Positions 10,501 through 18,308 of a stretch of DNA of 64,000 nucleotides are shown here, one piece after another. The notes beneath the pieces were generated by a model that had not been told where the DNA came from, searched no databases, and saw nothing but the letters and a program-made list of their open reading frames with translations. Each line of letters starts with the position of its first letter. Position 1 is the stretch's first letter. The DNA comes from an uncultured Siphonobacter sp. (GTDB taxonomy: Bacteria; Bacteroidota; Bacteroidia; Cytophagales; Spirosomataceae), in NCBI GenBank assembly GCA_913775095.1, contig CAJYIW010000017.1, forward strand, positions 1-64,000, in the 5' to 3' direction. The translations under genes were made by a program, and so were the position numbers.

Positions 10501-11112
10501 AATAGAAGAAAACACCAGTACCGCATTATCCTCGACATTGGCCAGTGAATATTCTCCGCTCCGATTGGTCGTCACGCCCTGAGAGGTGTTTTTGACCACC
10601 ACACTGACGCCCGGCAGGGGTTCGCCGGTGCTGGCATCGCTTACTTTTCCCTTGACTGTCGAAGCCGCGACGACGGGCACCATACGGGCAATGGTCGAGG
10701 CATGGTTCCAGCTGGCGGACTGCGGAACGAGGGCGGAAAAGCTGTTCTTTAAAGGGTCTACGCTCGTAAGACTGGATTTCTTTTCTTCGGAAATGATGTA
10801 AAAGGCATCGCTGACTTTTTTAAAGGTCAATCCGTACGGTTTCAGGAGCTGTTCGAGCGTCTGTTCGAGTGAAGCGTAGCGGTTGAATTCCCTGACCCGC
10901 TTTTTATTGACCAGCTCCGGGTTATAGAGAATGGAGATCCGGAATAATTTCTCTACTTCCTGCAACTGATGCTCCAGACTTCTGCCCCCGCGGGGCGTGG
11001 CCGGAATTTGCTGCTGATCCGCCCGAACAAAACCCTGAGCCCCTGCCTCGAGCCCACTGCAAAGCCAGAAGAAGGCGGGCAGTCCGTACAAAAGCGTAAT
11101 TCGTTTTTTCAT
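7579..11112 (-). CDS. SusC/RagA-family TonB-linked outer-membrane transporter with STN signalling domain
   Basis: TonB-dependent transporter of 1177 residues. The start at 11112 (MKKRITLLYGLPAFFWLCSG) gives a signal peptide; ten further in-frame residues upstream do not. Domains: STN (about 45-110, ending FKKVSDAFYIIS), carboxypeptidase-regulatory-like domain (about 155-225, GKVSDASTGEPLPGVSVVV), TonB-box region (ELDQVVVVGYSQQRRSTLTG), plug (with VLKDASAAAVYGARAANGVI) and a long beta-barrel to the C-terminus (VFSVGTTLTF). STN domains contact FecR-type anti-sigma factors, and a FecR gene lies 97 bp upstream, so ligand binding here probably induces the locus through the ECF sigma factor. It imports the ligand captured by the adjacent SusD. 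Confidence 0.95.
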   Translation of the reverse strand: MKKRITLLYGLPAFFWLCSGLEAGAQGFVRADQQQIPATPRGGRSLEHQLQEVEKLFRISILYNPELVNKKRVREFNRYASLEQTLEQLLKPYGLTFKKVSDAFYIISEEKKSSLTSVDPLKNSFSALVPQSASWNHASTIARMVPVVAASTVKGKVSDASTGEPLPGVSVVVKNTSQGVTTNRSGEYSLANVEDNAVLVFSSIGYITQELAVNRRTQINISLNASSKELDQVVVVGYSQQRRSTLTGSVAQIGADQLKQAPPLNISNVLAGRLPGVIVTQPYGQPGADNATINVRGISTTGNNAPLVIVDGIERPFTSLDPNEVETVSVLKDASAAAVYGARAANGVILVTTKRGKTGKPSITYETNFSQNSNTRFPKFLNGPDYMQWYKRAEELDNQYLVSQGKTPFALTYSDEDIASLANGTNQSEFFGNTDWVGMLTNNASVSQYHNVSVNGGTDRMRYFTTLGYWDQNGVIKNTNYKRYNVRTNIDADVNDFITTRLDLTVRMEDRVNPALAPTDQNYQNPFLLAQRMQPNLPLMNPAGLPVGSNSDAGVGNPLVAVNDIGNRNALATTFNGNLSVNLKVPGVSGLQGRLLVGYDKTMTEVKTFVEPAMLAVRNRTTTGWIWTPARMSAYSVNNLIQDYSQSYRVTFQPSLLYDRTFGKHAFNGLFLYEYSGWGGNGFGAQARNFAITELLDLNFGSKATEDLRAATGSSTQYKRGGYVGRINYGYDEKYLLEVAARYDASVNFPEQTRWGFFPSASLGWVISKENFWTPLQSPVNFMKLRLSAGKLGNDNTSIYQYLNSFQLRTTPVVAIGNQVVSTLSNTALANPRITWEEATMYNAGIELGLWNSNLSLELDYFYKITSNILTNQNNIFAPSVGGNFASTVNAGKVDNRGIDLQISYGKKQSKFSYKVIGNFTYAHNRVLRLNESVNAPAAQRRVGQPVGTKFGFLVDGLYQTQEEVDRGPSFPFGPGAPGYVKYVDLNGDGKISFEQDVTRIGRSNTPEIMYGLNLQAGYGPFDFSALLQGAARSNVILAGLYNSGVQSNTVYTQTFSGNGNSPYFLVEDSWRPDNPDAKYPRLTANKAGLTNQNGYQNSFFVRDGSYLRLKSLQIGYSLPKDFLSRLKIQQWRFYAAGSNLFTFDSIKYADPETPSVVQAGFYPQQRVFSVGTTLTF

Positions 11113-11209
11113 TGAAGCATGAATTAGTGTGGTCTCAATCAAGACATAGAAATCCTGGGGACGCTCCTGGCGGGGAGATCCGAATGTGTACTTAGGCGAA
11201 AAGGATGAA

Positions 11210-12193
11210 TTATCGGGATTGATCCGTGAGGTAGATGCGACCTTCCTCCTGACGGATGTGAACTTTACAGGCTTCTGCGATGCCTGCTAATAATACGTGA
11301 ACATCGGTGGTGGGCAGCGAGCCCGACACGCGTCGCTCGAGTAGCGAAGCTTTTTCCACGTTGACATCGTAGCCGTAGGTATCTTCCAGTACCTGAGCCA
11401 GTTCCTTCAGCGAGGTATTTCTTAAAATGAGCTTGTGATCTTTCCAGGCGGAATACAGAGAGGCATCCACTTCTTTGAGGGTGTACTGTTCCGGTTTGCG
11501 GGAAAATTCTACCAGCTGGCCGGGTTTCAGCACAATGGAGTCAGCTTCTGCTTTTTCATTGAGGAGGCACTGCACTTTTCCTTCGTTGAGCACCACACGA
11601 GTTTGATGACTGCGGTGACTGACCGTAAACTGCGTTCCCAGAACGTTAACCCGGAAATCGTCAGCCGTAATGACGCTGAAGCGGCGGTGATCTTTCGTGT
11701 GGACTACTTTAAAATAGGCTTCACCCGTGAGCCTGACTTCCCGGTCCTTCGTCCAGGTATCCGGGTACGAAAGACTGGAATTTCCGTTCAGGGTTACTTC
11801 GGAGCCGTCGGGCAGGGTGAACGTCCGCGTTTCTCCGTAAGCCGTTTTCTGCGTTTGGGTGTGTACCGCTAACCCAGGAGTAGACTCCGGCTGAGGACGC
11901 AGGTACATCCAAAGCATCACCAGAGCCACGACCCCGGTCATCCCCGCAACCCAGCCCATCCAGCTTCTGCCCAAAGGCCGCACCGGAACCGGCTTTTCGG
12001 ATTCCATTCCCTGCTGGATCCGGTTGAACATCTTTTCTTCGAGGGCCTGCCGGGCCGGGCTGCTCAGCCCTTCCGTAAAGGCCGGTCGGTTTTCCAGCTG
12101 CTGATACCAGGCTTCCAGTTCCAGTCGTTCCGACGGACTGGCCTGTCCCCGTTGTACCTGCTCTAAAAGAAAAGTCAATCGCTGCTGAGTCAT
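11210..12193 (-). CDS. FecR-family anti-sigma factor
   Basis: Inner-membrane anti-sigma regulator of 327 residues. A cytoplasmic N-terminal region (about 1-75) precedes a single transmembrane segment (about 80-98, WVAGMTGVVALVMLWMYL). The periplasmic part holds the FecR domain (about 118-210; ETRTFTLPDGSEVTLNGNSS is its signature strand) and a C-terminal DUF4974-type domain (about 255-322, with TSLKELAQVLEDTYGYDV). It lies between the ECF sigma factor and the STN-bearing SusC, the standard order for trans-envelope signalling. It should hold the sigma factor inactive until the SusC STN domain reports ligand. Confidence 0.95.
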   Translation of the reverse strand: MTQQRLTFLLEQVQRGQASPSERLELEAWYQQLENRPAFTEGLSSPARQALEEKMFNRIQQGMESEKPVPVRPLGRSWMGWVAGMTGVVALVMLWMYLRPQPESTPGLAVHTQTQKTAYGETRTFTLPDGSEVTLNGNSSLSYPDTWTKDREVRLTGEAYFKVVHTKDHRRFSVITADDFRVNVLGTQFTVSHRSHQTRVVLNEGKVQCLLNEKAEADSIVLKPGQLVEFSRKPEQYTLKEVDASLYSAWKDHKLILRNTSLKELAQVLEDTYGYDVNVEKASLLERRVSGSLPTTDVHVLLAGIAEACKVHIRQEEGRIYLTDQSR

Positions 12194-12335
12194 GCCAGGG
12201 GGTTGGATAGAAAACCGGCGTAAATACCTGATTACCTCTGTAAGTCACGCCAGAGGAGAAGTTCCGCCAAAAAAATTAATTATTTTTTCAAAAAATTTGA
12301 TAAGTATCTGATTAACAGAATAATGAAACTAAAAA

Positions 12336-12887
12336 TCAGCTAATCAGATCTACGGCCAGCAAAAGGGTAAATAAGTGTTCTTTTAAATGAAGGCGTAATA
12401 ATTGCAGAGCCCTGGCCATGTGTTTCTCGACGGTGTCAATGGGTAAGTTCAGCAACTGGGCAATTTCCCGGTAGGTGTACTGCTGGTGGCGGCTCAACTC
12501 ATAGACCCGGCGGTATTTTTCGGGTAACTGAGCCAGACTCTCGTGTAAGTGGTGCTGAAGTTCTTCGTAGTAAAGCTGATCTTCCACCAGATTCGCCTGG
12601 GGCATACCCAGACGCGTTACGTAATCCACGTGTGCCCGTTTGGTCAGCTGGGAGCGGATGTGATTATAAATTTTGTAGCGAAGGGCCGTAAACAGATAAA
12701 CGTCCAGGGAAGTGGTAATACTGAGGTGCTGACGCTTGGTCCATAAATCCAGAAAAAGCTCCTGAATGATTTCTTCGCAATCCTCCCGCGACTGTACCCG
12801 CTTGTAAGCCGAATCATACAACCGCCGCCAGTATTTTCGGTACAATAGCTCAAAAGCCGCACGATCTCCTTCCTGCAACAAAGCCAA
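12336..12887 (-). CDS. ECF sigma factor (FecI-like)
   Basis: Sigma-70 family ECF factor of about 183 residues. Region 2 is visible (AFELLYRKYWRRLYDSAYKR, then EEIIQELFLDLW), as is region 4 (YRRVYELSRHQQYTYREIAQ and LNLPIDTVEKHMARALQLLR, the helix-turn-helix). The start is odd: the first usable codon is TTG at 12887, but the open frame continues upstream to a stop at 12936-12938, and the residues there (TDEPLLALLQEGD) look like the usual ECF N-terminus. That extension contains no ATG, GTG or TTG. The gene lies 142 bp upstream of FecR and is the likely activator of the whole locus. Confidence 0.92.
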   Translation of the reverse strand: MALLQEGDRAAFELLYRKYWRRLYDSAYKRVQSREDCEEIIQELFLDLWTKRQHLSITTSLDVYLFTALRYKIYNHIRSQLTKRAHVDYVTRLGMPQANLVEDQLYYEELQHHLHESLAQLPEKYRRVYELSRHQQYTYREIAQLLNLPIDTVEKHMARALQLLRLHLKEHLFTLLLAVDLIS

Positions 12888-13137
12888 GAGCGGCTCATCA
12901 GTATGTGTGTGTTCGGTAAGCAGAGCGTCTATTGATTAAAAATAGTTAGCAATTTAAAATCCTGATCTGATAGATGACTGATCTTCTAAGTTAACAAATC
13001 TTTAATTATAGTTACGAGTAGCAGATAAAAAATGAGCCACTCCCGTAGGAATTTTAAAATTACCAGAATCCTCAGGCCGAAGAAATGCATCAGAATGTAC
13101 CGGGAATAGGTAGTAAAAAGTAGTAAATGCGGGCTTT

Positions 13138-13668
13138 CTACCGGATGCCTCCCTTTGATCGCCGAAAGTGCATGACCTCAGTTGGAGCCTCGTCCGTCCG
13201 CTCTACGCTCTTAAAGTTCAGTTTCTCAAGCAGCTGGATGGAACGCTGGTTGTCCTGGTGCGTGAAGGCCTCAAAGGTGGTTACCCCCAGTACGTCACCG
13301 GCAAAGGCCATTACTTCTTTTACTGCTTCGGTCATAATTCCCTGTCCCTGATGATTCCGCAGAAGCTCATAGCCTATCTCGCAGGTATGGCTTTCGACAG
13401 AAAGGTTAAAAAGACAAACGGTTCCCATAAGCCTGTCTTCTGATTTTCGGGTAATGGCCCAGTACAGCATTCCATGGGTGCTGACGTTTCTGATGAATTC
13501 CAGAGCCTCTGTCAGGCTCTGACTGCGTTTTCGATCCAGGTATTGATTGATACCCGAGTCAGACCGGAGCCCAAAGATCTCCGGCCCATCGCTTTCCAGC
13601 AGAGGTCGGAGGATCAGCCGTTCGGTAATAATAAGTATTGGAAAGGGAGAAAGGCCTGGATGAGACAT
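13138..13668 (-). CDS. GNAT-family N-acetyltransferase (RimJ/RimL type)
   Basis: Acetyltransferase of 176 residues. It opens with TERLILRPLLESDGPEIFGL, the usual RimJ/RimL-type beginning, and has the acetyl-CoA pyrophosphate-binding turn in YELLRNHQGQGIMTEAVKEV (Q-x-x-G-x-G/A pattern as RNHQGQGI), then a typical C-terminal section (SIQLLEKLNFKSVERTDEAP). The family transfers acetyl groups to N-terminal or other amines of ribosomal proteins, metabolites or antibiotics; the substrate here is unknown. It stands alone: the ECF sigma gene ends its region about 200 bp away, and a strong terminator lies upstream at 13804-13843. Confidence 0.88.
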   Translation of the reverse strand: MSHPGLSPFPILIITERLILRPLLESDGPEIFGLRSDSGINQYLDRKRSQSLTEALEFIRNVSTHGMLYWAITRKSEDRLMGTVCLFNLSVESHTCEIGYELLRNHQGQGIMTEAVKEVMAFAGDVLGVTTFEAFTHQDNQRSIQLLEKLNFKSVERTDEAPTEVMHFRRSKGGIR

Positions 13669-13803
13669 GGTTTATTCATTGTACAGTTTTTCCGATCGTG
13701 AAGCCATTACTTTGTCGGCGTTCTAGGTAAAACAGAACGTCGGAATGAACCCTAAGATACGCAAATCAGGCCTAAGGGATTACTGGAGATATACTTAGGA
13801 TGC

Positions 13804-13843
13804 TAAAAAAAGTCGCCTCTGAATGGATTTCAGCAGGCGACCT
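13804..13843 (-). terminator. Rho-independent terminator after the TlpA-like gene
   Basis: On the minus strand a stem GTCGCCT/AGGCGAC (13812-13818 with 13835-13841) continues inward with CTGAA/TTCAG (one bulged base) and is followed directly by a run of six U (A run at 13805-13810 on the plus strand). It lies 25 bp past the stop of the thioredoxin-fold gene at 13868. Confidence 0.85.
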
Positions 13844-13867
13844 AAGATCCAAATAGTGACAATAACT

Positions 13868-15364
13868 TTAGGGCTTCGCCGCCAGCGTTTTGAGTAAAGC
13901 TCCCGTTTCGGTTCCTTCCACGCGGGGAGCGTTCGTATACACCAGTTGCCCCTTCTTATCGAAGATCATGTAACGGGGAATCGAGGAAACCTTTTGCTGA
14001 CGAATAAAAGCCGACGTGGCCTGATTCAGAGTCAGGTAACTATGGGCATAGCTTTTCAAATTCTCCTGCTGGGCGGCTTTGTCCCATTTACCCATGCTTT
14101 CATCGATGGACAGGTACACAAACGTGACGGGTTGACCTTTCAGCGTTTGTCGCAGCTCCCGGGAGGCGGGAAGGGAGGTCCGGCAGGGTGCACACCAGCT
14201 GGCCCAGAAGTCCACGTAGACGACCTGGCCTTTGAGGGTAGCAAGGAGGGCCGAAAGGTCCGTTCGCTTCCCTGAAGCGTCCTGAAGAATGAGTGCTTTG
14301 GCATTCAGTCGGGCGGGATCAAACTCCAGAGCGTATTCCGCCCGGATGCGATCCAGAAGGAGCGGGTCAGAAGCTATTTTCGTTAGTTTGGTATAGTAAG
14401 TCAGAAAATCCTGGCGGGAAAACTCTTCCCGAAGCGTAGCTAATTGTCGGGTCAGTAGCCAGTCCCGTTCCCGGTTCGGAAAAAGCGGGGAAGCCGCAAT
14501 CTGGTCAAACACCTGCCGGGTATCAATTTTAGGGTACGGGTTCAGCGAGGCATAGCCGACCGTAGGAATAATTCGGGATTCCACCACGGCATCGAGCAAG
14601 GTTTGATAGTAATGATCGTGCAAACCAGCGATGGGAACCGTATACCCGCGAAACCAGCCTTGCAGAGTGGAGTCGGACACCAGCCCCTGTTCAAAGTCGA
14701 TGAGGCGGCTAATCTGTAGAATCTTATTAGTATTAAACGTATAGAGCAGATCGGGCATTTGCTGGCGTTCCCGCAGAGAGTCAGTGCGGTGTTCCGCCCG
14801 GACCATCTGGGCTTTGACGCGTTCATACAGCTCCCGCCGCAACTGCTGTTTGTACTGCCGCTTGATGATTTCCTTCTTTTCGGAGGGGATGGCCGTCCAG
14901 TTGGGGTGGTCAGCTGTAATTCGCTTTCGAATCATAGTGGTATAGTTGGCATACATTCCCCAGGCCGAAAAGCCGTCGGCGGACGTGTCCCCGGCGAAAA
15001 CGTCAAAATAGGTTTCTTTGTTCTGGTTTTGGGTCAGAATACCTGTAGGCGTATACGTAAGCGTCAGTGTATCGCCACGAAACACGGGAAAGTCTACGTA
15101 ATCAAAGTGATTCATGAAATGCTTGAAAACCGCCCCCTGGCTTTCGGGTACCATCGCTATCGTCTGGGGACGGGTCTCCGATTTAGCCTCGAAATGTCGG
15201 AAGAGCGTGGAGTCCTGCCAGTAGATCAGAAAAGAGTTTTGCATGGCGGGTCTACTGTCCACGCGAAAGCTTGTATCGAAGCCATGAGCATTGGTAAACT
15301 GAATCACCGCAGGCTGAGCGGAAGCTGCCCAGGAAAGCAGCAGCAGGAAAACGAGCGTTTTCAT
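13868..15364 (-). CDS. Exported TlpA-like thioredoxin-fold protein
   Basis: Protein of 498 residues. The start at 15364 (MKTLVFLLLLSWAASAQPAV) gives a signal peptide with an AQ cleavage site; an upstream in-frame methionine does not. The first 350 residues are a helical region of the kind found before TlpA/DUF4369-type thioredoxins in Bacteroidota. The C-terminal 130 residues are a TlpA-like thioredoxin domain with the redox motif WASWCAPC (Cys391 and Cys394) and the cis-proline region SSIPRYMIFDKKG. It probably reduces or isomerises disulfides of exported proteins in the periplasm. It is a single-gene unit with its own terminator. It is unrelated in sequence to the second thioredoxin-fold gene at 16726. 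Confidence 0.88.
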   Translation of the reverse strand: MKTLVFLLLLSWAASAQPAVIQFTNAHGFDTSFRVDSRPAMQNSFLIYWQDSTLFRHFEAKSETRPQTIAMVPESQGAVFKHFMNHFDYVDFPVFRGDTLTLTYTPTGILTQNQNKETYFDVFAGDTSADGFSAWGMYANYTTMIRKRITADHPNWTAIPSEKKEIIKRQYKQQLRRELYERVKAQMVRAEHRTDSLRERQQMPDLLYTFNTNKILQISRLIDFEQGLVSDSTLQGWFRGYTVPIAGLHDHYYQTLLDAVVESRIIPTVGYASLNPYPKIDTRQVFDQIAASPLFPNRERDWLLTRQLATLREEFSRQDFLTYYTKLTKIASDPLLLDRIRAEYALEFDPARLNAKALILQDASGKRTDLSALLATLKGQVVYVDFWASWCAPCRTSLPASRELRQTLKGQPVTFVYLSIDESMGKWDKAAQQENLKSYAHSYLTLNQATSAFIRQQKVSSIPRYMIFDKKGQLVYTNAPRVEGTETGALLKTLAAKP

Positions 15365-15794
15365 TTTGAAATGAATAGGTTTAGAAGGTATCCTTAATAC
15401 TTCCAGTGAAACGCAGGAATACATATTCTGGTATGTAGGTATAAACAGTAGGTAATCGTCTGATTATAGGAATGGATTGGTAACCTTTTCTATGGGTTCA
15501 GGTATAAATAGCCTATACTTTATAAATCTGTACAACGACTCCTTGAATCGTTTTAGAATGAATACAATAATTAATCATAACAACGATAAATATACAGTGC
15601 TTAACTGGATGAAATCTGCTGATATAAAGGATGTTATGTAATTTTAATTACCTGTCTGTTATTCGTAGGAAATAAATTTTGCCACTAGCAGATCGAAGAA
15701 AATGCAGTAAATGTAAACACATCTCAGAGGAGTAATTTATACTCAGGAATAAATAGCAATGATATCGTTTATAAATAGAGTTGCTTAAAAAGAA
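15365..15794. other. Intergenic region, no gene seen
   Basis: About 430 bp of AT-rich sequence between the TlpA-like gene start and the terminator of the next minus-strand gene. It should contain the promoter of the TlpA-like gene, but I found no good TAnnTTTG box. No coding frame or RNA structure is convincing. Confidence 0.5.
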
Positions 15795-15827
15795 TAAGGT
15801 CTTTCAGAAACACTCTGAAAGACCTTA
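15795..15827 (-). terminator. 13-bp perfect hairpin terminator
   Basis: Perfect 13-bp inverted repeat TAAGGTCTTTCAG / CTGAAAGACCTTA (15795-15807 and 15815-15827) with a 7-nt loop. On the minus strand it is followed by a U-rich stretch. It lies 66 bp past the stop of the four-helix-bundle protein gene. Confidence 0.75.
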
Positions 15828-15892
15828 ACAAGAAAATATTAAAAGCACTAACCCGGTACTTCTAATTGCTTCATTCTCACCTTTTCCCGGGT

Positions 15893-16522
15893 TTAAAGCT
15901 TCCAGAATAACAGCAGAGAAATTAACAAGACCAGGCCAATCTGCAGGGCAGTTAATACATAAATATAATTCGACTGGCCATCGGACGTATTGAGTAACTC
16001 CTGACCGACGGTCAATTGCAGAGCCGATAACTCCGTCAGCGTTTGAATCACCTGGCCAAAGGCCGTATGACCCGCTCCGGCAAAGAGAACCTGCTGGGCC
16101 TTTAACCGATCACTCTGCTTCTTAATCAGATCTTCTTCGATCGTATTATAACTGCTCAGGCGTTGTTTGAGTACGTTAAACTGATCGGCCTCGCGGGGGG
16201 TCAGGCTGGTTTCATCAAATCGGGTGATCAGGGAATCGATCTGTCGATTGGAACGATCCAGAGCGAAGTCGATCTGATTCAGCTCCAGCTTCGTATTGCT
16301 TAATACATAAGACTCCAGCAGAAGGCGTTTGCTGTACACCTGAGAGGTTAACTTCGCGATGATGGCCGTCGGCACTAATCGATCTTTGTAGATGGAAGCG
16401 GATGCCTCCTGAATCTGATGAACACTGCGGCGACTGAGAAAGATACTGGTCAGAATCAGGCCTAGTAAGCTGGCGATCAGGAGCGAATTTCTTAGAATGG
16501 GTTTAGCGTGAGGTTTTTCCAT
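15893..16522 (-). CDS. Stand-alone four-helix-bundle (4HB_MCP-like) membrane sensor module
   Basis: Protein of 209 residues with one N-terminal (about 11-30, LRNSLLIASLLGLILTSIFL) and one C-terminal (about 186-207) transmembrane segment enclosing a periplasmic all-helical region of about 155 residues. This is the layout of the four-helix-bundle ligand-binding domain of chemotaxis receptors and some histidine kinases: RRSVHQIQEASASIYKDRLV, then helices with heptad-like spacing. The chain stops within two residues of the second membrane helix (LLFWKL), so there is no HAMP, kinase, cyclase or methyl-accepting domain. It is probably not truncated by mutation, since a clean terminator follows. No partner gene is adjacent; any signalling partner would have to be encoded elsewhere. 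Confidence 0.72.
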   Translation of the reverse strand: MEKPHAKPILRNSLLIASLLGLILTSIFLSRRSVHQIQEASASIYKDRLVPTAIIAKLTSQVYSKRLLLESYVLSNTKLELNQIDFALDRSNRQIDSLITRFDETSLTPREADQFNVLKQRLSSYNTIEEDLIKKQSDRLKAQQVLFAGAGHTAFGQVIQTLTELSALQLTVGQELLNTSDGQSNYIYVLTALQIGLVLLISLLLFWKL

Positions 16523-16725
16523 AGTAATAAAAAAGCTAAGTTGGTCGGTGAACCGGGCGAATGCGTCTGTAACGGATTCGCCCTTTCATCGGCACGGGAT
16601 AAAACAGGACTGGTCATTCACAAAGCCTGAGGCCCAAGATAAGAAATAGAAAACAAATTTTTAATAATTTTTTATCTAATAAATTAAGCAATATTTTTAT
16701 AAAACTATAATGAAAAACACATCTA

Positions 16726-17871
16726 TTATTTAAGGTAACTGGCTACCAATTCTGATAATTCCCTGCCTATTGATTGGGAATAACCATTAAATCCCTGTAC
16801 TATATTTCCTTCTTTGTCTATCAAGTAAAAATTAGGATATCCTTGTACATGATAATTTTTTACATCTGCTATACTATTATGACGGTTTGTAAAAGTTGGG
16901 TATTTTACTTGAAATTTATTATTCTGTTTATGAATAGAACCTTTATTATCTAATGGATAAATAGTAATAATCACAAAATCAGAACTGGAGTATTGCGTGT
17001 AAAACCTGTTTAACATTTCAATAGATTCAATACAATGGGGACATCCTACTAAAGAAAAATTTAATAAAATAATTTTTCCTTTTTGATCAATGAGTGTGAG
17101 TTCTTTTCCTGATGAATCTAAAAGCTCAAGTTCCGGAGCCTTTAATCCCTTGGTTAATAGGGGTAATTTTACTCTTGGTTTTTGCATAGAGAAGTATTTT
17201 GGAATTTCTATTGATATAGATTCAAAATATTTGGAGTTTATTATATAATCTTTAAAAAAATATTCATCATGTTGTTTGATAAAGATGCTTGTGCCGTCTA
17301 TAAAGCCCTGTGAATCATATTTATAATAGTAAGGAAGAAAATTATTCTTATCTATAAGTACAGTAATAAAAATGAATGTTCGTCGTGTCATTACGACAGA
17401 ATCTCTTTCTATTAGCTTAAAGTTGTAATAACTTGTGCCATCCATTATTGAGTCCTGATTTTGCTGAACTGCGATTCCTCTGCTTAAATTATCCTGTAGC
17501 TGATTAATGATATTAGGAATGATTTTATAGTTATAATCTATGCTACGTGTATTATTTATAATGTTATACGTACTATCCGGTATATTAAAGACAATTCGTT
17601 TATTACCATCATATATTTCTTCTTTTATATCCTCGGTATCTTTAAAAATAAATTGTCTATTTTTTGTAAAAGAGATCATAAGTCTAGAACTACTTAGATA
17701 CAGGCTATCACTCATGGGATCTTTCCTGTGAGATTCAACTGTATAGCCTAAATTTTGAATTGTATGAAATTTAGATACTACTTGTTCTAAAATTTGACCA
17801 TTTACACTTTCGTGTGATAAAAGGAATGCAAGAACAGATGAAATAGTAGCTCGAAGTAGTAATGATTTCAT
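16726..17871 (-). CDS. Exported thioredoxin-fold protein with CPHC motif
   Basis: Protein of 381 residues with a signal peptide (start MKSLLLRATISSVLAFLLSH). A beta-rich N-terminal domain of about 215 residues precedes a C-terminal TlpA/AhpC-TSA-like thioredoxin domain (about 243-381). The redox site reads NFSLVGCPHC (Cys277, Cys280), and the cis-proline region is VQGYPNFYLIDKEGN. Pro-His between the cysteines resembles DsbA rather than TlpA, which often favours oxidation, but the function is not proven. The gene is much richer in A+T than its neighbours, with many AAA, ATA and TTA codons, suggesting acquisition from another source or relaxed codon selection. Its neighbours are not functionally related. 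Confidence 0.82.
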   Translation of the reverse strand: MKSLLLRATISSVLAFLLSHESVNGQILEQVVSKFHTIQNLGYTVESHRKDPMSDSLYLSSSRLMISFTKNRQFIFKDTEDIKEEIYDGNKRIVFNIPDSTYNIINNTRSIDYNYKIIPNIINQLQDNLSRGIAVQQNQDSIMDGTSYYNFKLIERDSVVMTRRTFIFITVLIDKNNFLPYYYKYDSQGFIDGTSIFIKQHDEYFFKDYIINSKYFESISIEIPKYFSMQKPRVKLPLLTKGLKAPELELLDSSGKELTLIDQKGKIILLNFSLVGCPHCIESIEMLNRFYTQYSSSDFVIITIYPLDNKGSIHKQNNKFQVKYPTFTNRHNSIADVKNYHVQGYPNFYLIDKEGNIVQGFNGYSQSIGRELSELVASYLK

Positions 17872-18122
17872 TATCAGCTAAAGCTAAGATGTTTTAATGA
17901 GGTAAACACGCAAACGCAATGGATACCGTTCGATTTGTAAATACTGATTTATTATGTGAATATTAGTATTTATAGTTTATATTCCTACTTTCGTATGCCA
18001 TTAGTTTATTAAAGTGATATTGAATTTTATTAGGAAATACTTATTACTGCATAAATGCTCATAATTGAGCTGAATGTGATTCTTAGCTTTTGCTATAATT
18101 TTTAACTAGTAATTTTCCATTT
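17872..18122. other. AT-rich intergenic region upstream of the thioredoxin-fold gene
   Basis: This 250-bp stretch is strongly AT-rich and should hold the promoter of the thioredoxin-fold gene. I see no coding frame, no clear TAnnTTTG box and no RNA structure in it. Confidence 0.4.
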
Positions 18123-18188
18123 TTACTTCCTAAAAGCCACACTTCCATCTACATCTAAGGTAGTGACATGACCAGCTCGCTGACCAGA
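18123..18188 (-). pseudogene. Relic of a short-chain dehydrogenase C-terminus
   Basis: On the minus strand the frame ending at the TAA at 18123-18125 reads AGHVTTLDVDGSVAFRK. This resembles the C-terminus of short-chain dehydrogenases, where a glycine-histidine pair and a D-G-(G/S) turn precede the last residues. Just upstream a TGA interrupts this frame, and the preceding plausible residues (LTDLVSE) lie in another frame, so the remainder is frameshifted and gone. No start codon or upstream domain survives. It lies in the AT-rich island between the thioredoxin-fold gene and the intact SDR at 18404. It differs in sequence from the C-terminus of that SDR, so it is not a simple duplicate of its end. 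Confidence 0.42.
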
Positions 18189-18308
18189 TCAGTCAGATTA
18201 AGGAGCCCCGTTGGATTTTAATATTGTGCTATTCAGTTGTTTAAATGGTGATTTATAGGCCTGTCGCCTGAGCATTAGAAGGTTTATTTTTAGGGTCAGC
18301 TCTATACT

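Noticed and set aside
12644-12898. ATG-started frame (84 codons) at the 5' end of the ECF sigma gene as its true start
   Set aside because: It is in a different frame and does not encode sigma-factor sequence; a frameshift would be needed but the sigma frame is clean.
14759-15397. 212-residue open frame on the plus strand
   Set aside because: It lies opposite the TlpA-like gene, has no family-like sequence and mirrors the codon pattern of the real gene. The same applies to the long opposite-strand frames at 4574-5179 and 26200-26940.
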